A DNA stretch of 64,000 nt, taken from Iodobacter violaceini. GTDB lineage: Bacteria; Pseudomonadota; Gammaproteobacteria; Burkholderiales; Chitinibacteraceae. The notes below the pieces were generated by a model, which saw only the letters and a program-made list of their open reading frames with translations, searched no databases and was not told the DNA's origin. Below, in pieces: positions 16,427 through 25,483 of the stretch (position 1 is its first letter; each line of letters begins with the position of its first letter). Made by a program: the position numbers and the translations under genes. The stretch is taken from NCBI RefSeq assembly GCF_011601265.1, contig NZ_JAAOLX010000004.1, positions 1-64,000 on the forward strand, written 5' to 3'.

Positions 16427-16871
16427 TCGCCTTCGCTCTCACTAATAACACAGGCACAGGTGTGGCATGCACAACACCTTCGGCCACGCTGCCCATTAAT
16501 AAATGAGTCAGCCCGCCATAACCATGTGTACCCATCACAATTAAATCTGCCGGCCAGCTGCTTGCTTCATTCACAATCGCCAGCGCCAAATTGCCGCCCC
16601 ATGATTCCAGCAGGCTGGTTTCCACATCCAGACCATCCGCCCTTAAGCCTTCAGCCAGCTCGGCCAGTAATTTCTCGCCCGATTGACGCAGGGCATTTTG
16701 CAATTGCGGCACATCCAGAAATTCATTTGCACTCCATGCAAATTGAGCCAAATCAACAACATGGATCAATTTGACTTTTGCTCTCTGGTCCCCTGCAAAA
16801 CGCCGCCCTTCAACAATCGCTGCCGCACTGGTATCACTATTATCGACGGGCACTAAAATACGTTGGTACAT
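16416..16871 (-). CDS. Universal stress protein, UspA family
   Basis: 151 residues with a strong AAGGAG ribosome site. The N-terminus YQRILVPVDNSDTSAAAI and the ATP-binding motif GTHGYGGLTHLLMGSVAEGV (G-2x-G-9x-G-S) are both present, so it should bind ATP and dimerise. Such cytosolic proteins rise under starvation or respiratory stress. It is the first gene of a two-gene unit with the radical SAM protein. Confidence 0.9.
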   Translation of the reverse strand: MYQRILVPVDNSDTSAAAIVEGRRFAGDQRAKVKLIHVVDLAQFAWSANEFLDVPQLQNALRQSGEKLLAELAEGLRADGLDVETSLLESWGGNLALAIVNEASSWPADLIVMGTHGYGGLTHLLMGSVAEGVVHATPVPVLLVRAKANDK

Positions 16872-16991
16872 GATCAGTCTCCTTATTTAAAAGATACAGA
16901 TATACATGATTAGTTTAACAGCAAGCCACGGTTGCCTTGCATAAAGCTTCAGCATACACTCGTCCGCATATGTTTAACCGCCCATTTAATA

Positions 16992-17462
16992 ATGCCCAGA
17001 CTTAAACTCACTTTGCCAGAAGGCACAGATTTTGAAACTCAACTGAATGTACGGGTGACAGATCTTAATTATGGCAATCATCTTGCAAATCAGGCATTAC
17101 TTGGTATGCTTCACGAAGCAAGGGTTCGTTTTCTCGCATATTTAAACTATACAGAATTAGGCAATGCAACAACGCCTGGTATTATATTGGCGGATGTTGA
17201 AATTCAATTTCGGCATGAGGCCTTTTTAGCTGATCAGCTCAATATTGCACTTCGGGTGGATCAACTCAACCGTGTTGGTTTTGATTTGTATTACCGGGTC
17301 AGCAATGTGGCTGATCAGACTGAAATTGCGCTTGCCAAAACATCGATTGTTTTTTTTGACTATCACACAACACATAAACGAGCATCCATGCCTGCATCAT
17401 TTGAACAGGCAATCAATGCAATAAGGGAAAAACATGAAAAAATACGCAAACAACAGCCCTGA
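16992..17462 (+). CDS. Hot-dog thioesterase
   Basis: 156 residues from the ATG at 16992; a longer frame from 16932 lacks conservation-like sequence and is not chosen. The pattern FETQLNVRVTDLNYGNHLAN places the catalytic Asp/Asn-Gly-His of 4-hydroxybenzoyl-CoA-type thioesterases at residues about 22-28, followed by the long central helix (LLGMLHEARVRFLAYL). It probably hydrolyses an acyl-CoA. The next gene overlaps its 3' end by 29 bp, so they are translated together. Confidence 0.82.
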   Translation: MPRLKLTLPEGTDFETQLNVRVTDLNYGNHLANQALLGMLHEARVRFLAYLNYTELGNATTPGIILADVEIQFRHEAFLADQLNIALRVDQLNRVGFDLYYRVSNVADQTEIALAKTSIVFFDYHTTHKRASMPASFEQAINAIREKHEKIRKQQP

Positions 17463-17847
17463 AGCAATGGCTCGGGTTTTAGTAATGCAAATGGTCTGTG
17501 ATGGTAATTTCAATCCGGAAGAGCTGGAAGAATTAGAGCACTTACATGTTTATGAAGCCATTGGCATCAGCCGCAAAGGTTTTATTCAGGTTTTACAAGA
17601 TTACTGTAATGACATATCCGATGAAGCAGATGAAGATGGCCGAATCAGCCTGATTAATCGTGAGCGAATTGATCTTATTTTAGATAATGTGAGCGATCCC
17701 AAAAAACGTTTACATGTTGCAGCTATGGCGCTTGATTTATCTAAATCGGATCAGATTATCAATGATGCTGAGCTTGCTGTATTTGGCCATATGCTCAATC
17801 ACTGGCACCTTACACTTGATGCATTGCAATCTGCCTTTGAATCATAG
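17434..17847 (+). CDS. TerB-like protein
   Basis: 137 acidic, all-helical residues. The pattern ARVLVMQMVCDGNFNPEELE (residues about 12-31) and the second half (LHVAAMALDLSKSDQIINDAE then LAVFG) match the two helical halves of the TerB/tellurite-resistance fold, in which acidic residues bind metal. The start overlaps the thioesterase gene. The function of stand-alone TerB proteins is not settled; they are thought to work at the membrane in stress responses. Confidence 0.65.
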   Translation: MKKYANNSPEAMARVLVMQMVCDGNFNPEELEELEHLHVYEAIGISRKGFIQVLQDYCNDISDEADEDGRISLINRERIDLILDNVSDPKKRLHVAAMALDLSKSDQIINDAELAVFGHMLNHWHLTLDALQSAFES

Positions 17848-17888
17848 GCTGCAAGGTTAGCAATATAATCAACCCCTATTAAGTACAG

Positions 17889-17922
17889 GCCTGAAAGAAG
17901 CCCTTTTCTTTCAGGCATATTT
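17889..17922 (+). terminator. Rho-independent terminator
   Basis: An 11-bp perfect stem GCCTGAAAGAA / TTCTTTCAGGC (17889-17899, 17906-17916) followed by ATATTTTGC and a T-run. It closes the thioesterase-TerB unit. Confidence 0.75.
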
Positions 17923-18048
17923 TGCTTTTTATGCATTAAATATTTTTTTGTGAACACAGAGTAATTTCAGCCCGTACGCCGGGATGACAAAAGAATAATA
18001 AAAACAAGAAAATGCCCTTTGTTTCTGATGAAACATGGAGAAAAAAAG

Positions 18049-19845
18049 ATGGAATGGATCAATCAAATCCACATATCGCTGGAAAAAGCATTACTTCCTA
18101 CGCTGGCCAGAAAATTTGCCTTTATTCTGCTCTTTCTCGCCTTCCCCCTCATCATCCTGATCGCCAGCTACTCGGCCGAAGACAGCCTGCGCCAGCTGAG
18201 CCAGACGCTACACCTTGCTGCAGCAGACAGCGAAAAGCTGCTCAGCATTATTATCAAGATTCAATTCTGGTGCTGGTTCAGCCTGCTTGCAGCCACCATA
18301 CTGGCCCTTGTCCAAATCACCTATCTGAAATACTGGATTACACGGCCAATTAATTTAATTGCCAGTGTATTTCGTGATGCCGCCAGTGGAGAAGGCGATT
18401 TATCCAAAGATATTCCAGCCATTACTCATGATGAAGTCAGCCAATTGGCACGAAGCTGCAATTTATTTCTGGCTAAACAACGTGACATCATCGCTAATGT
18501 ACAGGCCATGACCGTAGGCATTGCGCTGGAAGCGGCAAAGTCTATGAAAAACATTAAAGAGTCATCCGTTGCAACCCAACAACAAGACCAGTTGGCTCAA
18601 ATGGTTTGCGAAGCAAGTAATTCAACCACCACCGGCATTAACCAAATCACCGACCGAACCCAGCATATATCAAAAACCACCTCTGATAATTTGCAATCCG
18701 CACGCTTATCCTTTGCTGAATTACAAGACGTCAGCGAAAAAATCAGTACCATTACCCAACGTCTGGCGCTTTTCAGCCAGACTGTCGATAATTTAAATCA
18801 GCGCTCTGCCAGTATTAAATCAATTGTTGGCCTGATCAAAGAAATTGCAAACCAGACTAATTTACTGGCACTGAATGCCGCGATTGAAGCTGCCAGAGCA
18901 GGCGAACAAGGGCGTGGATTTGCAGTAGTTGCGGATGAAGTGCGTAAACTCTCAGAAAAAGTACGCATTGCCACTGAAGATATTTCGCACAATATCGACA
19001 ATATGCTGGATCAGGTAGCTGAAACACTGAATGAAACAGAAATGATTAATCAGGACGCAAACAGCACTAAAGACGTCGTGATCAATGCATCTTTGCAATT
19101 CTCAAATATGATGGCGGATTTCGAACAAACTTCAGTCACACTCGTTGATATTGCAAGCACACTGGAGCTGTTTACCTCAGCAAATGAGCTGGTCAATTCA
19201 AATGTAACCGAAATTCATAAGCTATCCCTTTCTGTGAATGAGCGTATGGGCCATTCTGCCAGCTCATCACAAGATCTGGCGCAGGCAGCAGAGCGTGTTC
19301 AATCATTAATTGGCAGCTTTACGGTTGGCAAAGGTGAGCTGGATGCCACAATTCAGCGCGCGGCTCAATTCAGAGATCAAATAGCAAAACATATTGCAGC
19401 ATTAAAAGAGCGCGGCATAGATGTTTTTGATCAGCGATATCAGGCAATACCCAACACCAACCCTGCTAAATTTAAAACCAGTTATAGCGCATTGTTTAAT
19501 AATGAGATTCAGGCGCTCTATGATCAGCTGGTCAAAAGCACGCCTGGCGGAAAATTTTCAGTGGCTGTAGATCAAAATGGCTATGCACCTGCGCATAACA
19601 GCTGGTGCTCTAAAGCAATGAGTGGTGATTTAGAAACCGACTTAATCAACAGCCGTGATCAGCGAATATTTAACGATGCAGTGAGTTTGCGTGCCGCACG
19701 AAACTTGCAGCGCTTCTTTTTACAGACCTATGTGCGTGACACGGGTGAAATTTTAACGGAATTAGATCTACCCATTCATATTAATGGCCAGCACTGGGGC
19801 GGACTGCGTCTTGGCTTTGATGCCAGCACAATGCCCAAGGGCTAA
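18049..19845 (+). CDS. Methyl-accepting chemotaxis protein with C-terminal sensor
   Basis: About 598 residues from ATG 18049 (GGAG ribosome site; an in-frame ATG at 18019 is less likely). Two membrane helices (residues about 20-42 and 70-92) bracket a very short periplasmic loop, then a HAMP domain and the signalling hairpin with the tip [24 protein letters not shown] sequence (here [20 protein letters not shown]). Beyond it lies an extra domain of about 150 residues ([31 protein letters not shown]) that resembles a Cache/PAS-like sensor. The stimulus is thus probably read in the cytosol. No che genes are adjacent. Confidence 0.85.
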   Translation: MEWINQIHISLEKALLPTLARKFAFILLFLAFPLIILIASYSAEDSLRQLSQTLHLAAADSEKLLSIIIKIQFWCWFSLLAATILALVQITYLKYWITRPINLIASVFRDAASGEGDLSKDIPAITHDEVSQLARSCNLFLAKQRDIIANVQAMTVGIALEAAKSMKNIKESSVATQQQDQLAQMVCEASNSTTTGINQITDRTQHISKTTSDNLQSARLSFAELQDVSEKISTITQRLALFSQTVDNLNQRSASIKSIVGLIKEIANQTNLLALNAAIEAARAGEQGRGFAVVADEVRKLSEKVRIATEDISHNIDNMLDQVAETLNETEMINQDANSTKDVVINASLQFSNMMADFEQTSVTLVDIASTLELFTSANELVNSNVTEIHKLSLSVNERMGHSASSSQDLAQAAERVQSLIGSFTVGKGELDATIQRAAQFRDQIAKHIAALKERGIDVFDQRYQAIPNTNPAKFKTSYSALFNNEIQALYDQLVKSTPGGKFSVAVDQNGYAPAHNSWCSKAMSGDLETDLINSRDQRIFNDAVSLRAARNLQRFFLQTYVRDTGEILTELDLPIHINGQHWGGLRLGFDASTMPKG

Positions 19846-19864
19846 AATCACATAAAAAAGCACT

Positions 19865-19895
19865 GCTGGTTTGTCTTCCCGCCTGGCAAACCAGC
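19865..19895 (+). terminator. Hairpin after chemoreceptor gene
   Basis: Perfect 9-bp arms GCTGGTTTG and CAAACCAGC with a 13-base loop, 20 bp after the stop. The T-run is weak, so termination is likely but not certain. Confidence 0.5.
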
Positions 19896-19961
19896 CCCTG
19901 AAAACGCTTTTCTGCTGATTGAAGACCACTGGATTAACCGGCCATATACAGCAATATGCGC

Positions 19962-20381
19962 TTACCCGGCCTTGGAAGGCCTCCCTGTTTTAAGCTTTTC
20001 CAGCGAATCAAATTGCTTTACCAGGTACTCATCAGGCATCGACACCAAGGCCTGCAAACCCGCCCGCAGCAGCTCACTTTTTTTAACTGCAAGACCTGCA
20101 TCAAGGCAACGCTGCTTCAGCACCGCCAGCTGAATATATTCAGCCTCTGGAATCGTAAAACTATCACGCACTAACTTAGGTTTTTTCACCTTAGTAAGCT
20201 TTGTTTTTTTATGTTCCTGCGACACAGGCTCTGCAGGCAACGCTTCCACAAGCACCACTTGCGCCAGCTCTGGCAAAACTTGTTTTGTTCTTCTGCGGCT
20301 TGCCGGTGTATTTCTTACTGCAAGCTTCTCTTGCCCTGCAATAACTTCTTCAGTTATTTCTTTAACTTTACTTGAAGCCAT
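19962..20381 (-). CDS. Ribbon-helix-helix-like DNA-binding protein
   Basis: 139 residues from ATG 20381 (GGGAG site); an ATG at 20396 is also in frame. The first 70 residues are Lys/Ala-rich and probably disordered. The C-terminal half (VRDSFTIPEAEYIQLAVLKQ and KKSELLRAGLQALVSM) has the strand-helix-helix pattern of RHH proteins, with the strand DSFTIPE. It faces parA across a 79-bp gap holding three tandem repeats. Together they look like a chromosomal partition-type or auto-regulated pair, without an evident ParB. Confidence 0.6.
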   Translation of the reverse strand: MASSKVKEITEEVIAGQEKLAVRNTPASRRRTKQVLPELAQVVLVEALPAEPVSQEHKKTKLTKVKKPKLVRDSFTIPEAEYIQLAVLKQRCLDAGLAVKKSELLRAGLQALVSMPDEYLVKQFDSLEKLKTGRPSKAG

Positions 20382-20411
20382 AGTGCGCACTCCCATACAA
20401 GGTAAAATCAG

Positions 20412-20436
20412 TATAAACTATATAAACAATATAAAC
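20412..20436. promoter_or_regulatory. Three tandem TATAAAC repeats (operator-like)
   Basis: The word TATAAAC occurs at 20412, 20421 and 20430, an exact 9-bp step, in the gap between the divergent RHH-like gene and parA. RHH repressors commonly bind tandem repeats spaced by about one helical turn or less, so this is a good candidate for the autoregulatory site. The repeats overlap likely -10 elements. Confidence 0.55.
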
Positions 20437-20460
20437 CGTTGAATTCACACTCAGGTCATT

Positions 20461-21111
20461 ATGCGCAGCATACTTATTGCAAATCCCAAAGGTGGCAGCG
20501 GCAAATCCACCCTCTCAACTCATTTGGCAGCATGGTTTGCATGGCAGGAAGAAACAGTCATGCTGGGTGACATTGACAGCCAGCAATCCAGCCGCCACTG
20601 GCTGTCGCTGCGACCTCTTGAGTCTCCGCAGATTCTGGGCTGGGATTTGGATGAAGACCAAAAAGCAAGACCGCCCAAAGGCACGGGTATTGCAGTACTG
20701 GATTCTCCGGCGGGCTTACACGGCAAGCGTCTGAAACAGGCGCTGATGCGGGTAGATCATGTGGTGATCCCTGTTTTACCTTCTGCTTTTGATCTGTGGG
20801 CCAGCGCTGCCTTTTTTGAAGTGCTTGCAGAAATAAAAGCCATACGCCGCGAAGAAATCTCTGTTGCAGTGGTGGGAATGAGAGTGAACCCGCGAACCCA
20901 ATCTGCCCGGCAGCTTACCGATTTTTTAAAACAATATGATCTGCCCCTGCTCACTTGCATCCGGGAAACACAGCTCTATGTGCAAAGCATTCAGCGCGGG
21001 CTGACTCTTTTTGATCTTCCCGCATCCCGCACAAAACAAGACCGCATGCAATGGCAGCCCCTGCTTGATTGGCTGGTCAGCAATAAGCGTCAGCAGCGGC
21101 ATGCTATCTGA
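20461..21111 (+). CDS. ParA family ATPase
   Basis: 216 residues, the short ParA form. The deviant Walker A motif KGGSGKST is at residues 10-17, DIDSQQSS (Walker A' type) at about 38-45 and VLDSPAG (Walker B) at about 78-84. Such ATPases position plasmids, chromosome regions or protein clusters on the nucleoid. The only partner visible is the divergent RHH-like gene, so cargo is not known. The repeats in the intergenic gap suggest that the pair is auto-regulated. Confidence 0.85.
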   Translation: MRSILIANPKGGSGKSTLSTHLAAWFAWQEETVMLGDIDSQQSSRHWLSLRPLESPQILGWDLDEDQKARPPKGTGIAVLDSPAGLHGKRLKQALMRVDHVVIPVLPSAFDLWASAAFFEVLAEIKAIRREEISVAVVGMRVNPRTQSARQLTDFLKQYDLPLLTCIRETQLYVQSIQRGLTLFDLPASRTKQDRMQWQPLLDWLVSNKRQQRHAI

Positions 21112-21135
21112 TGATCCGCTCTTTCCAGGCAAAAA

Positions 21136-21165
21136 AATGCCGGCCTTTTCAGGCCGGCATTTTTA
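21136..21165. terminator. Bidirectional terminator between parA and pnp
   Basis: Stem AATGCCGGCC / GGCCGGCATT (21136-21145, 21152-21161), with A-run on the left and T-run on the right. It serves both convergent genes. Confidence 0.85.
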
Positions 21166-21183
21166 TCTGCTAAAACTCAGCAA

Positions 21184-23334
21184 TTATTCCGCTGCGGTTT
21201 CAACCGGTGCAACAGCAGCTTCAGCAGCCACTGGTGTTTCTTCGTTTGTTACTGCTTTAATCGACAAGCGGATACGGCCACGCTCGTCTTGCTCGATCAC
21301 TTTAACGCGCACAACCTGGCCTTCTTTCAGGTAGTCGCCCACGTTTTTGATGCGCTCATTGGCGATCTGGCTAATGTGTACCAAGCCATCTTTACCCGGC
21401 ATGATCGACACAATCGCGCCTACGTTGTTGTCCAGAATCTTAACAACCGGACCTTCGTAGATCTTGCCGATTTCAACTTCAGCAGTGATATCAGCAATAC
21501 GGCGTTTGGCTTCATCCGCGCCTTCAGCAGAGATAGAGGCGATGGTGATGGTGCCATCTTCCTGGATATCAATCTGAGTGCCGGTTTCTTCTGTCAGCGC
21601 ACGAATCACCGAACCACCCTTACCGATCACATCACGGATTTTTTCCGGATTGATTTTCATGGTGTAAAGGCGTGGAGCATGCTCACTTACTTCTGTGCGC
21701 GCGCCTTCCATTGTGCCTTTCATAATACCAAGGATATGCACACGGCCTTCTTGCGCCTGATCCAGAGCCACTTTCATGATCTCTTTAGTGATACCGTTGA
21801 TCTTGATGTCCATTTGCAGCGCAGTGATACCGTTTTCAGTACCTGCCACTTTAAAGTCCATATCGCCAAGATGATCTTCATCACCCAGGATATCGGACAA
21901 TACAGCAAAGCGATTGCCTTCCTTGATCAGACCCATGGCGATACCAGCCACGTGATTTTTCATCGGAACGCCCGCATCCATCAGCGCCAGGCAACCACCA
22001 CAAACAGAAGCCATTGAGCTTGAGCCGTTTGATTCGGTGATTTCCGAAACAACACGCATCGAGTAGCCAAAGTCTTCAACAGATGGCAGCATCGCAGCCA
22101 GTGCACGCTTAGCCAGACGACCGTGACCAATTTCACGGCGCTTTGGTGTACCTACACGACCTGTTTCACCAGTCGAGTACGGTGGGAAGTTGTAATGCAG
22201 CATAAAGCGATCCGTGTAAGCACCGGCCAATGCATCAATTTTTTGCTCGTCCAGCTTAGTACCCAGCGTAGCTACTGCAATCGCTTGTGTTTCACCACGG
22301 GTAAACAGCACCGAGCCGTGTGTACGTGGTAATACGCCAGTACGAATCGTAATAGGGCGAACTGTACGTGTATCACGGCCATCAATACGTGGGTAGCCAT
22401 CCAGAATCTGACCGCGAACGATTTCAGCTTCCAGACCCTTGAAAATGCCTTTGATTTCATTTGCAGCCAAAGTACCGGTTTCTTCGGTAATCAGTGCCGC
22501 TTTAACCAATGCCCATGTTTCATTGATTTTGATAGTACGCAATTGCTTCTGACGCAATTTGAATGCTTCTGACAGGCCCGCAGCTGCAACAGCGCGAACT
22601 TGTGCAATCAGTGCTTCATTGGCAACAGGCTCATCCCATACAAACAATTCCGGATTCGCTTCATCTGCCAGCTCATTAATGGCATTGATCGCCACTTGCA
22701 TTTGCTCGTGACCAAATACTACCGCGCCCAGCATGATGGATTCAGACAATTCATCAGCTTCAGATTCAACCATCAGCACAGCTTGTGAAGTACCTGCAAC
22801 CACCAGATCCATCTGGCTGGTTTTCAGCTCAGATAAGGTTGGGCAAAGTACGTATTCACCGTTGATATAAGCCACGCGTGCAGCGCCGATCGGGCCATCA
22901 AATGGCACACCAGAGACCGACAAGGCAGCAGAAGCACCCAGCATCGCAACGATGTCTGGATCAACTTCAGGATTAACCGACATCACAGTCGCAATGATCT
23001 GGATGTCGTTATAAAAACCTTCAGGGAACAGGGGACGAATCGGACGGTCAATCAGACGACAAGTTAAAATTTCTTTTTCGGAAGGACGGCCTTCGCGTTT
23101 AAAGAAACCACCTGGGATGCGACCAGCAGCGTAAGTACGCTCCTGATAATCAACGGTCAGCGGAAAGAAATCCTGACCCGGCTTAACGTCACGTGCGGCT
23201 ACAACCGTCACGAGAACAACGGTATCGTCCATATTAATCAGAACGGCACCACTAGCCTGACGGGCAATTTCACCGATTTCCATGGTGACATTATGCTTAC
23301 CGTACTGGAATGATTTCACAATTTTATTGAACAC
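21184..23334 (-). CDS. pnp: Polynucleotide phosphorylase
   Basis: 716 residues from a GTG start (23334) with a GGAAAG ribosome site; the frame continues upstream but without family similarity. This 3'-5' exonuclease degrades mRNA with phosphate and is part of the degradosome. Two RNase PH domains flank a helical linker; the [11 protein letters not shown] loop and [18 protein letters not shown] region hold catalytic residues of the second. A KH domain ([15 protein letters not shown]) and an S1 domain ([18 protein letters not shown]) follow. The end is an Ala/Val/Glu tail. It lies just after rpsO, as in most bacteria. Confidence 0.97.
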   Translation of the reverse strand: MFNKIVKSFQYGKHNVTMEIGEIARQASGAVLINMDDTVVLVTVVAARDVKPGQDFFPLTVDYQERTYAAGRIPGGFFKREGRPSEKEILTCRLIDRPIRPLFPEGFYNDIQIIATVMSVNPEVDPDIVAMLGASAALSVSGVPFDGPIGAARVAYINGEYVLCPTLSELKTSQMDLVVAGTSQAVLMVESEADELSESIMLGAVVFGHEQMQVAINAINELADEANPELFVWDEPVANEALIAQVRAVAAAGLSEAFKLRQKQLRTIKINETWALVKAALITEETGTLAANEIKGIFKGLEAEIVRGQILDGYPRIDGRDTRTVRPITIRTGVLPRTHGSVLFTRGETQAIAVATLGTKLDEQKIDALAGAYTDRFMLHYNFPPYSTGETGRVGTPKRREIGHGRLAKRALAAMLPSVEDFGYSMRVVSEITESNGSSSMASVCGGCLALMDAGVPMKNHVAGIAMGLIKEGNRFAVLSDILGDEDHLGDMDFKVAGTENGITALQMDIKINGITKEIMKVALDQAQEGRVHILGIMKGTMEGARTEVSEHAPRLYTMKINPEKIRDVIGKGGSVIRALTEETGTQIDIQEDGTITIASISAEGADEAKRRIADITAEVEIGKIYEGPVVKILDNNVGAIVSIMPGKDGLVHISQIANERIKNVGDYLKEGQVVRVKVIEQDERGRIRLSIKAVTNEETPVAAEAAVAPVETAAE

Positions 23335-23511
23335 TGACTTTCCTTTTTTCACACTAACGCCTCCAGTCCAAGGCGTGATCGGTTTCCGCTGCAGCTTGAC
23401 TGACTTGCTGCCGGCTTCGGCACAACCAATAGGCTCAGTAAAAAACACTGGGACTTCTTCAACCCGCCGCCGAAACCGCTGTTTGACAGGTTTGAAGGTT
23501 CTTATTTAAAA

Positions 23512-23561
23512 AAGTGCCACGGTTTCTTGCGTAATAATGACAAGGAAAGTCCGTGGCGCTT
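23512..23561 (-). promoter_or_regulatory. pnp leader hairpin, likely RNase III site
   Basis: Nearly perfect arms AAGTGCCACGG and CCGTGGCGCTT (23512-23522, 23551-23561), with further pairing inside (TTTCTTG / CAAGGAAAG). In E. coli a long stem in this same rpsO-pnp gap is cut by RNase III, after which PNPase represses its own translation. Position and shape suggest the same control here. Confidence 0.55.
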
Positions 23562-23582
23562 CTCTAAAGAATACAAAAACAA

Positions 23583-23613
23583 AAAAGTCGCAGTCTTGCG
23601 ACTACGACTTTCT
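23583..23613 (-). terminator. Terminator after rpsO
   Basis: On the minus strand the stem AAGTCGTAGTC / GACTGCGACTT with loop GCAA is followed by TTTTTTGTTTTTG. It probably gives partial termination between rpsO and pnp. Confidence 0.7.
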
Positions 23614-23616
23614 TTA

Positions 23617-23886
23617 TTACTTACGCAGACCGAGTTCAGCGATCAGAGCACGGTAACCTTCAGAGTTAACGCGCTTGAAGTAATCCAGCAGGCGACGACG
23701 TGTGCTAACCATCTTGAGCAAACCACGACGTGAGTGGTGATCTTTCTTGTTGGCTTTAAAGTGAGGTGTCAAGTCATTGATACGTGCTGTCAACAATGCA
23801 ACCTGAACTTCAGGACTACCAGTATCGCCTTCAGTGCGTTGAAACTTCTTAACGATATCTGCTTTTTGAGTAACTGTTACGGACAT
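23617..23886 (-). CDS. rpsO: 30S ribosomal protein S15
   Basis: 89 residues, the exact usual length. It binds the central domain of 16S rRNA early in 30S assembly. The family signature is clear ([20 protein letters not shown] and [19 protein letters not shown]). A GGAG ribosome site lies 8 bases ahead. It sits between truB and pnp. Confidence 0.97.
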   Translation of the reverse strand: MSVTVTQKADIVKKFQRTEGDTGSPEVQVALLTARINDLTPHFKANKKDHHSRRGLLKMVSTRRRLLDYFKRVNSEGYRALIAELGLRK

Positions 23887-23988
23887 GCTTACTGCTCCAG
23901 TGAGATAAGGCTTCTTTACACATTATAAAGAGCCGTCGAGGAAAACCGAGCCAAAACCCAATCATCCTCCCTTTAATCTGCCTGGTTT

Positions 23989-24906
23989 TTACAAACCGGA
24001 CAGAAGTCGTTTAGGCCGCAGCCATGCATGCGGATTCTCAGCCGCAGCGGCCACTTCGCCCAAACCGATGAACCGTGCATTATCCCTGCTTTCGCCTTCG
24101 GCGTAAAGACGATACTCACCGGGCAGCAAACCACCCCGCTCTACCGTCATGCCGTGACGAATTTTTTCAAACTCTGCTGCATCGAAAAACAAAGCTGGCA
24201 AATCAAGCAGCAGGCAATCGGCAGGCAATAAATATCCATCACGCGCCTCAACCGGCACATGATTATAATCGTCCAGATTAACTGAATTTTCCAATAAAAA
24301 ACCTGCAGTTCTGGTACGGCGCAAGCCGGTTAAGTAAGCTCCGCACCCCAAAGCCTTACCAATATCTTCCGCCAGAACACGAATATACGTACCCTTGGAG
24401 CAGCTCACATCAATCACCAGCACATCACCTTCAATCGAAATAATATCGATGTTGTAAATGGTGATTTGCCGTGATTGCCGCTCAATTTCCACACCATCCC
24501 GCGCGTATTCATAGAGGGCCTTGCCCTGGAATTTAAGCGCAGAATACATAGGGGGGGTTTGAGTAACCGGCCCGATAAATGCGTTTACCACCGCACGAAT
24601 TAAGGCTTCATCGTCTGGTGCATCACCACTTTTGGTGATCTCACCCTCGCCATCCAGCGTGGTTGAAACTTCACCCAGCTTAATCGTGGCGCGGTAACCT
24701 TTATCTGCGTCCAGCATACGCTGGGCAAATTTAGTGGCCTCACCAAAACACAAAGGCAATAAACCCGTTGCAAAGGGATCCAGCACGCCGGTGTGGCCGC
24801 CTTTTTCTGCCTGCAGCAGCCAGCGTGCTTTTTGTAAGGCGTTATTACTGGAAATCCCAAACGGTTTATCCAGCAATAAAACGCCATCAATCTTTCGTTT
24901 AGCCAT
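23989..24906 (-). CDS. truB: tRNA pseudouridine-55 synthase
   Basis: 305 residues. It makes pseudouridine 55 in the T-loop of tRNAs. The N-terminal GVLLLDKPFGISSN, the catalytic-Asp motif GHTGVLDPFATGLLPL (Asp at about residue 42) and the YSALKFQGKALYEYAR region are all present, with a C-terminal PUA-like part. Its ATG overlaps the rbfA stop by 1 bp (TAATG), so the two are translationally coupled. Confidence 0.96.
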   Translation of the reverse strand: MAKRKIDGVLLLDKPFGISSNNALQKARWLLQAEKGGHTGVLDPFATGLLPLCFGEATKFAQRMLDADKGYRATIKLGEVSTTLDGEGEITKSGDAPDDEALIRAVVNAFIGPVTQTPPMYSALKFQGKALYEYARDGVEIERQSRQITIYNIDIISIEGDVLVIDVSCSKGTYIRVLAEDIGKALGCGAYLTGLRRTRTAGFLLENSVNLDDYNHVPVEARDGYLLPADCLLLDLPALFFDAAEFEKIRHGMTVERGGLLPGEYRLYAEGESRDNARFIGLGEVAAAAENPHAWLRPKRLLSGL

Positions 24907-25316
24907 TATTCCTTGCCAGCAGTTTTTTCATTATCCGCATCAAAGCCATCTTCTTCAGGTGCTTTTGGCAAACTTGAAGCCTGATCGATCAAACGGGATA
25001 AATTCATGCCATGCTCAACCGAGTGATCATACTCAAAATGCAGCTCAGGCATTTTGTATAAAGAGATGCCACGGGCCAGCTGGCTGCGCAAAAAGCCTTT
25101 TGCGCGCTCAATCAAAGATGCAATGTCTTTACCCTGCTCTTCTGTTCCAAGAAAAGTATAAAAAACATTGGCATGCGAGTAATCACGTGTGACTTCCACA
25201 TCCGTAATCGTAATTAAGGATGCCTGCGGATGATCCAGCTCCGCGCGGATAATAGTGGCTAAATCACGTTGAATTTGTTGTGCCACGCGATCGGCACGAG
25301 TAAATTGTTTGGCCAT
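24906..25316 (-). CDS. rbfA: 30S ribosome-binding factor A
   Basis: 136 residues from ATG 25316 (GAGG site); upstream in-frame codons are not family-like. RbfA binds the 16S 5' helix to mature 30S subunits and is needed in the cold. The N-terminal RADRVAQQIQRDLATIIR, the KH-type core (ITDVEVTRDYSHANVFYTF) and MPELHFEYDHSVEHGMNL are typical. An acidic C-terminal tail follows. It is coupled to truB. Confidence 0.95.
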   Translation of the reverse strand: MAKQFTRADRVAQQIQRDLATIIRAELDHPQASLITITDVEVTRDYSHANVFYTFLGTEEQGKDIASLIERAKGFLRSQLARGISLYKMPELHFEYDHSVEHGMNLSRLIDQASSLPKAPEEDGFDADNEKTAGKE

Positions 25317-25391
25317 ACATGCCTCAGCAAAGAGTCCAGCCAAAGCTTTGCGCGGGGCTTCAATGGCGCAAACACTTATAGCTACTTAAAA

Positions 25392-25420
25392 ATGGCGAAA
25401 GGCGGTTGCCCGCCTTTGCC
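25392..25420 (-). terminator. Terminator/attenuator between infB and rbfA
   Basis: On the minus strand the stem GGCAAAGGCGG / CCGCCTTTCGCC is followed by ATTTTTAAG. It lies in the 167-bp gap between infB and rbfA and could lower expression of rbfA-truB relative to infB. Confidence 0.6.
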
Positions 25421-25483
25421 GTATTCAACCCGTTTTCTATTTATACCGCCACTTCTTCCAATCAGAAAAAGTGGCGTGTATTT

